Shown here in pieces: positions 59,715 through 61,396 of a stretch of 61,396 bases of DNA; positions within the stretch are counted from its first letter, which is position 1, and every line of letters begins with the position of its first letter. This DNA comes from Brevundimonas sp. UBA5936. GTDB taxonomy: Bacteria > Pseudomonadota > Alphaproteobacteria > Caulobacterales > Caulobacteraceae. Location of the stretch: positions 1 to 61,396 of the forward strand of contig DJDA01000001.1 of NCBI GenBank assembly GCA_002430835.1, read 5' to 3'. A model generated the notes under the pieces. It ran no database searches. It had not been told where the DNA came from and was given only the letters and a program-made list of their open reading frames with translations. The position numbers and the translations under genes were made by a program.

Positions 59715-60578
59715 ATGAGGTCGCCCTTGCTCGCTTCGAAGTCTCGTACCGGCCTGACCCTGTTGACGGTCGCCGTCGCGGCCCTGTCGCTTTCCGCCTG
59801 CGCCGGCAACAAGCCGCGCCAGAAGCTGGCCTATGAGGAGCGTCCGGTCGAGGCCCTCTACAACACCGGCTATCAGCGCCTGCAGTCCAAGCGCTGGATG
59901 GACGCCGTCGACTACTTCCAGGAGGTGGAACGTCAGCACCCCTATTCGGAGTGGGCGCGTCGGGCGATCCTGATGCAGGTCTACGCCTATTATCAGAACA
60001 ACAACTACCAGGACGCGATCGCGGCGGCTGACCGCTTCATCGCCCTGTTCCCCGGCAATCCGTCGGCCAGCTACGCCTTCTACATGAAGGCCGTCTGCAA
60101 CTTCGAGCAGATCGTCGATGTGGGCCGGGACCAGGGTTACGCCGAAGCCGCCCTGGCGGGCCTGCGCGACGTGGTGCGCCGCTATCCCGGTTCGTCCTAC
60201 GCCACCGATGCGCGGGTCAAGATCGACATGGTCAACGACCAGCTGGCCGGCAAGGAAATGACCGTGGGCCGTTACTACCAGCGCGCCAACCAGCCGCTGG
60301 GCGCGTTGAACCGCTACAAGGCCGTCATCAACAACCCCGACTTCCAGCGCACCTCGCACACGCCTGAGGCCCTGTATCGTCTGGTCGAGGTCAATCTGAG
60401 CCTGGGTCTGACGGAGGAGGCGACCCGCAACGCCGCCGTCCTGGGCCACAACTATCCGGGCAGCCCCTGGTATGCTGAGGCCTTCGCTCTGCTGCGCGAG
60501 CGCGGCGAGAACCCGACGGTCCAGCCTGAGGGCAAGCGCGAATCCTGGCTGCAACGCCTGATCCCCGGCGGCGCCTGA
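59715..60578 (+). CDS. bamD: Outer membrane assembly lipoprotein BamD
   Basis: 287 aa from the ATG at 59715; a TTG one codon earlier is less likely. Lipobox LSAC with C29. TPR-like repeats: PVEALYNTGYQRLQSKRWMD, YFQEVERQHPYSEWARRAIL, YQDAIAAADRFIALFPGNPS, FYMKAVCNFEQIVDVGRDQG. BamD is the essential partner of BamA in inserting barrel proteins. Followed by recN in the same direction, a frequent alphaproteobacterial order. Confidence 0.95.
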   Translation: MRSPLLASKSRTGLTLLTVAVAALSLSACAGNKPRQKLAYEERPVEALYNTGYQRLQSKRWMDAVDYFQEVERQHPYSEWARRAILMQVYAYYQNNNYQDAIAAADRFIALFPGNPSASYAFYMKAVCNFEQIVDVGRDQGYAEAALAGLRDVVRRYPGSSYATDARVKIDMVNDQLAGKEMTVGRYYQRANQPLGALNRYKAVINNPDFQRTSHTPEALYRLVEVNLSLGLTEEATRNAAVLGHNYPGSPWYAEAFALLRERGENPTVQPEGKRESWLQRLIPGGA

Positions 60579-60673
60579 TCCGGTCGCAGGGCAGAGGGCG
60601 CGGCGTGATTAAGGCGCTGCGTTCCTGTTCTGTTTCCGGCTAGGATGCGGCGAAACATCGAATCAGATCGCCC

Positions 60674-61396
60674 ATGCTGACCACCCTCTCGATCCGCGAC
60701 GTCGTCCTCGTCGACGCCCTTGACCTGGAGGTCGAGGACGGTCTGACCGTGCTGACCGGCGAGACGGGGGCGGGCAAGTCCATCATCCTCGACGCGCTGG
60801 GCCTGGCGCTGGGTGCGCGCTCAGACGCGGGGCTGGTGCGCAACGGCGCCAAGCAGGCCTCGGCCACGGCCGTCTTCACCGCGCCTGATGATGAGGCGCT
60901 GATCGCCTTGCTGTCCGAACGCGGCTTCGAGGTCGCGCCGGGCGAGGAGCTGATCCTGCGCCGGGTGGTGTCGGCCGACGGCCGCAGCCGGGCCTACGTC
61001 AACGACCAGCCCGCCGGGGTGACGGCCCTGCGCGAGATCGGCGCCCTGCTGGTCGAGGTGCACGGCCAGCATGAGACGGTCGGCCTGCTGGATTGGAAGA
61101 CGCACCGCGCCCTGCTGGACAATTACGGCGGGCTGCAGCCGCAACTGGCGGGCGTGGCGAGGGCGGCCGAGCGGTTGAAGGCGGCGCAGGCCCATCTGGA
61201 TGATCTGGAGGCCTCGGCCGCCGAGGCGGCGGCCAAGGCTGAGGAAATCGCGCAGAATCTGGCCGATCTCGACGCCCTGGATCCCAAGCCGGACGAAGAG
61301 ACGGAACTGGCGGGCGAACGCGCCATCCTGGGCGCGGCGGAGAAGGCGGTGGCCGATCTGGCCGATGCGCGCAATCTGCTGGGCGGGGACAAGCTG
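60674..61396 (+). CDS. recN: DNA repair protein RecN (3' part outside window)
   Basis: Open from the ATG at 60674 to the window end (241 codons). MLTTLSIRDVVLVDALDLEV is the RecN start. The Walker A is TGETGAGKS (K35). ILRRVVSADGRSRAYVNDQP and LVEVHGQHETVGLLD follow, leading into the coiled coil (VARAAERLKAAQAHLDDLEA). An SMC-like ATPase acting at double-strand breaks. Missing the distal coil and Walker B here. Confidence 0.95.
   Translation, partial: MLTTLSIRDVVLVDALDLEVEDGLTVLTGETGAGKSIILDALGLALGARSDAGLVRNGAKQASATAVFTAPDDEALIALLSERGFEVAPGEELILRRVVSADGRSRAYVNDQPAGVTALREIGALLVEVHGQHETVGLLDWKTHRALLDNYGGLQPQLAGVARAAERLKAAQAHLDDLEASAAEAAAKAEEIAQNLADLDALDPKPDEETELAGERAILGAAEKAVADLADARNLLGGDKL

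Noticed and set aside
1..61396. tRNA genes or CRISPR arrays
   Set aside because: No cloverleaf-type sequence with T-loop GTTCGA context and acceptor pairing was found, and no evenly spaced direct repeats.

Overview
The window is GC-rich, densely packed alphaproteobacterial chromosome. Gene content and protein style suggest Caulobacterales, most likely a Brevundimonas-like organism: abundant TonB-dependent receptors, petABC, hemF, kbl-tdh, bamD-recN and Caulobacter-like lipoproteins. This placement is inference; no rRNA is present to confirm it. I found no tRNA, rRNA or CRISPR array.

Layout. 1-4.5 kb: two outer-membrane TonB-dependent receptors. The first runs off the left edge; the second has a His/Asp-rich loop and a Zur-like palindrome upstream, suggesting zinc uptake. 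4.6-15.2 kb: an MliC/DUF4232 lipoprotein, threonine catabolism (kbl-tdh), rlmJ, a glutamine amidotransferase, a hybrid histidine kinase, hemF behind an FNR-like site, and an M19 dipeptidase. 15.2-25.4 kb: trmL, the cytochrome bc1 operon petABC with a clean terminator, two tandem M28 peptidases, metY with a structured leader, and ychF.

25.5-48.2 kb is bracketed by inverted copies of one interspersed repeat, each next to a gene of the same winged-helix-like family. Inside are three accessory blocks: (a) 25.8-27.7 kb, small HTH and lipoprotein genes around an 18-bp palindrome; (b) 27.7-35.1 kb, a compact ten-gene minus-strand operon and a HEPN-like gene; (c) 43.2-48.0 kb, an Mrr-type restriction enzyme, a MerR remnant, a DUF6471 regulator and an IS1595-type transposase fused to a GIY-YIG nuclease domain. 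Between (b) and (c), 35.3-43.0 kb holds metabolic genes: alcohol dehydrogenase, hydrolase, MFS pump with LysR regulator, ArgP/LysE, a B3/4 protein and a DapA-like aldolase.

The ten-gene operon is the best candidate for an undescribed system. A perfect 14+14 bp palindrome lies just upstream of the first gene. An XRE repressor and an ImmA/IrrE metallopeptidase follow, which is the usual arrangement of a protease-released switch. The payload is a papain-like peptidase, a thymidylate-synthase-like protein, an all-alpha protein weakly like MazG, a dCTP deaminase/dUTPase-fold protein with a C-terminal membrane anchor, a 5-hmdU-DNA-kinase-helical-domain (DNA-glycosylase-like) protein, a small membrane protein and an AcpS-like phosphopantetheinyl transferase. 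The common theme is deoxypyrimidine chemistry. It could be DNA or nucleotide hypermodification, or nucleotide-based phage defence.

48.2-52.6 kb is a copper-type operon (DUF2946, TonB receptor, PepSY membrane protein, PCuAC chaperone). 52.7-61.4 kb returns to core genes: two DUF4139 proteins, pth, rplY, a lipoprotein, prs, bamD and the start of recN.
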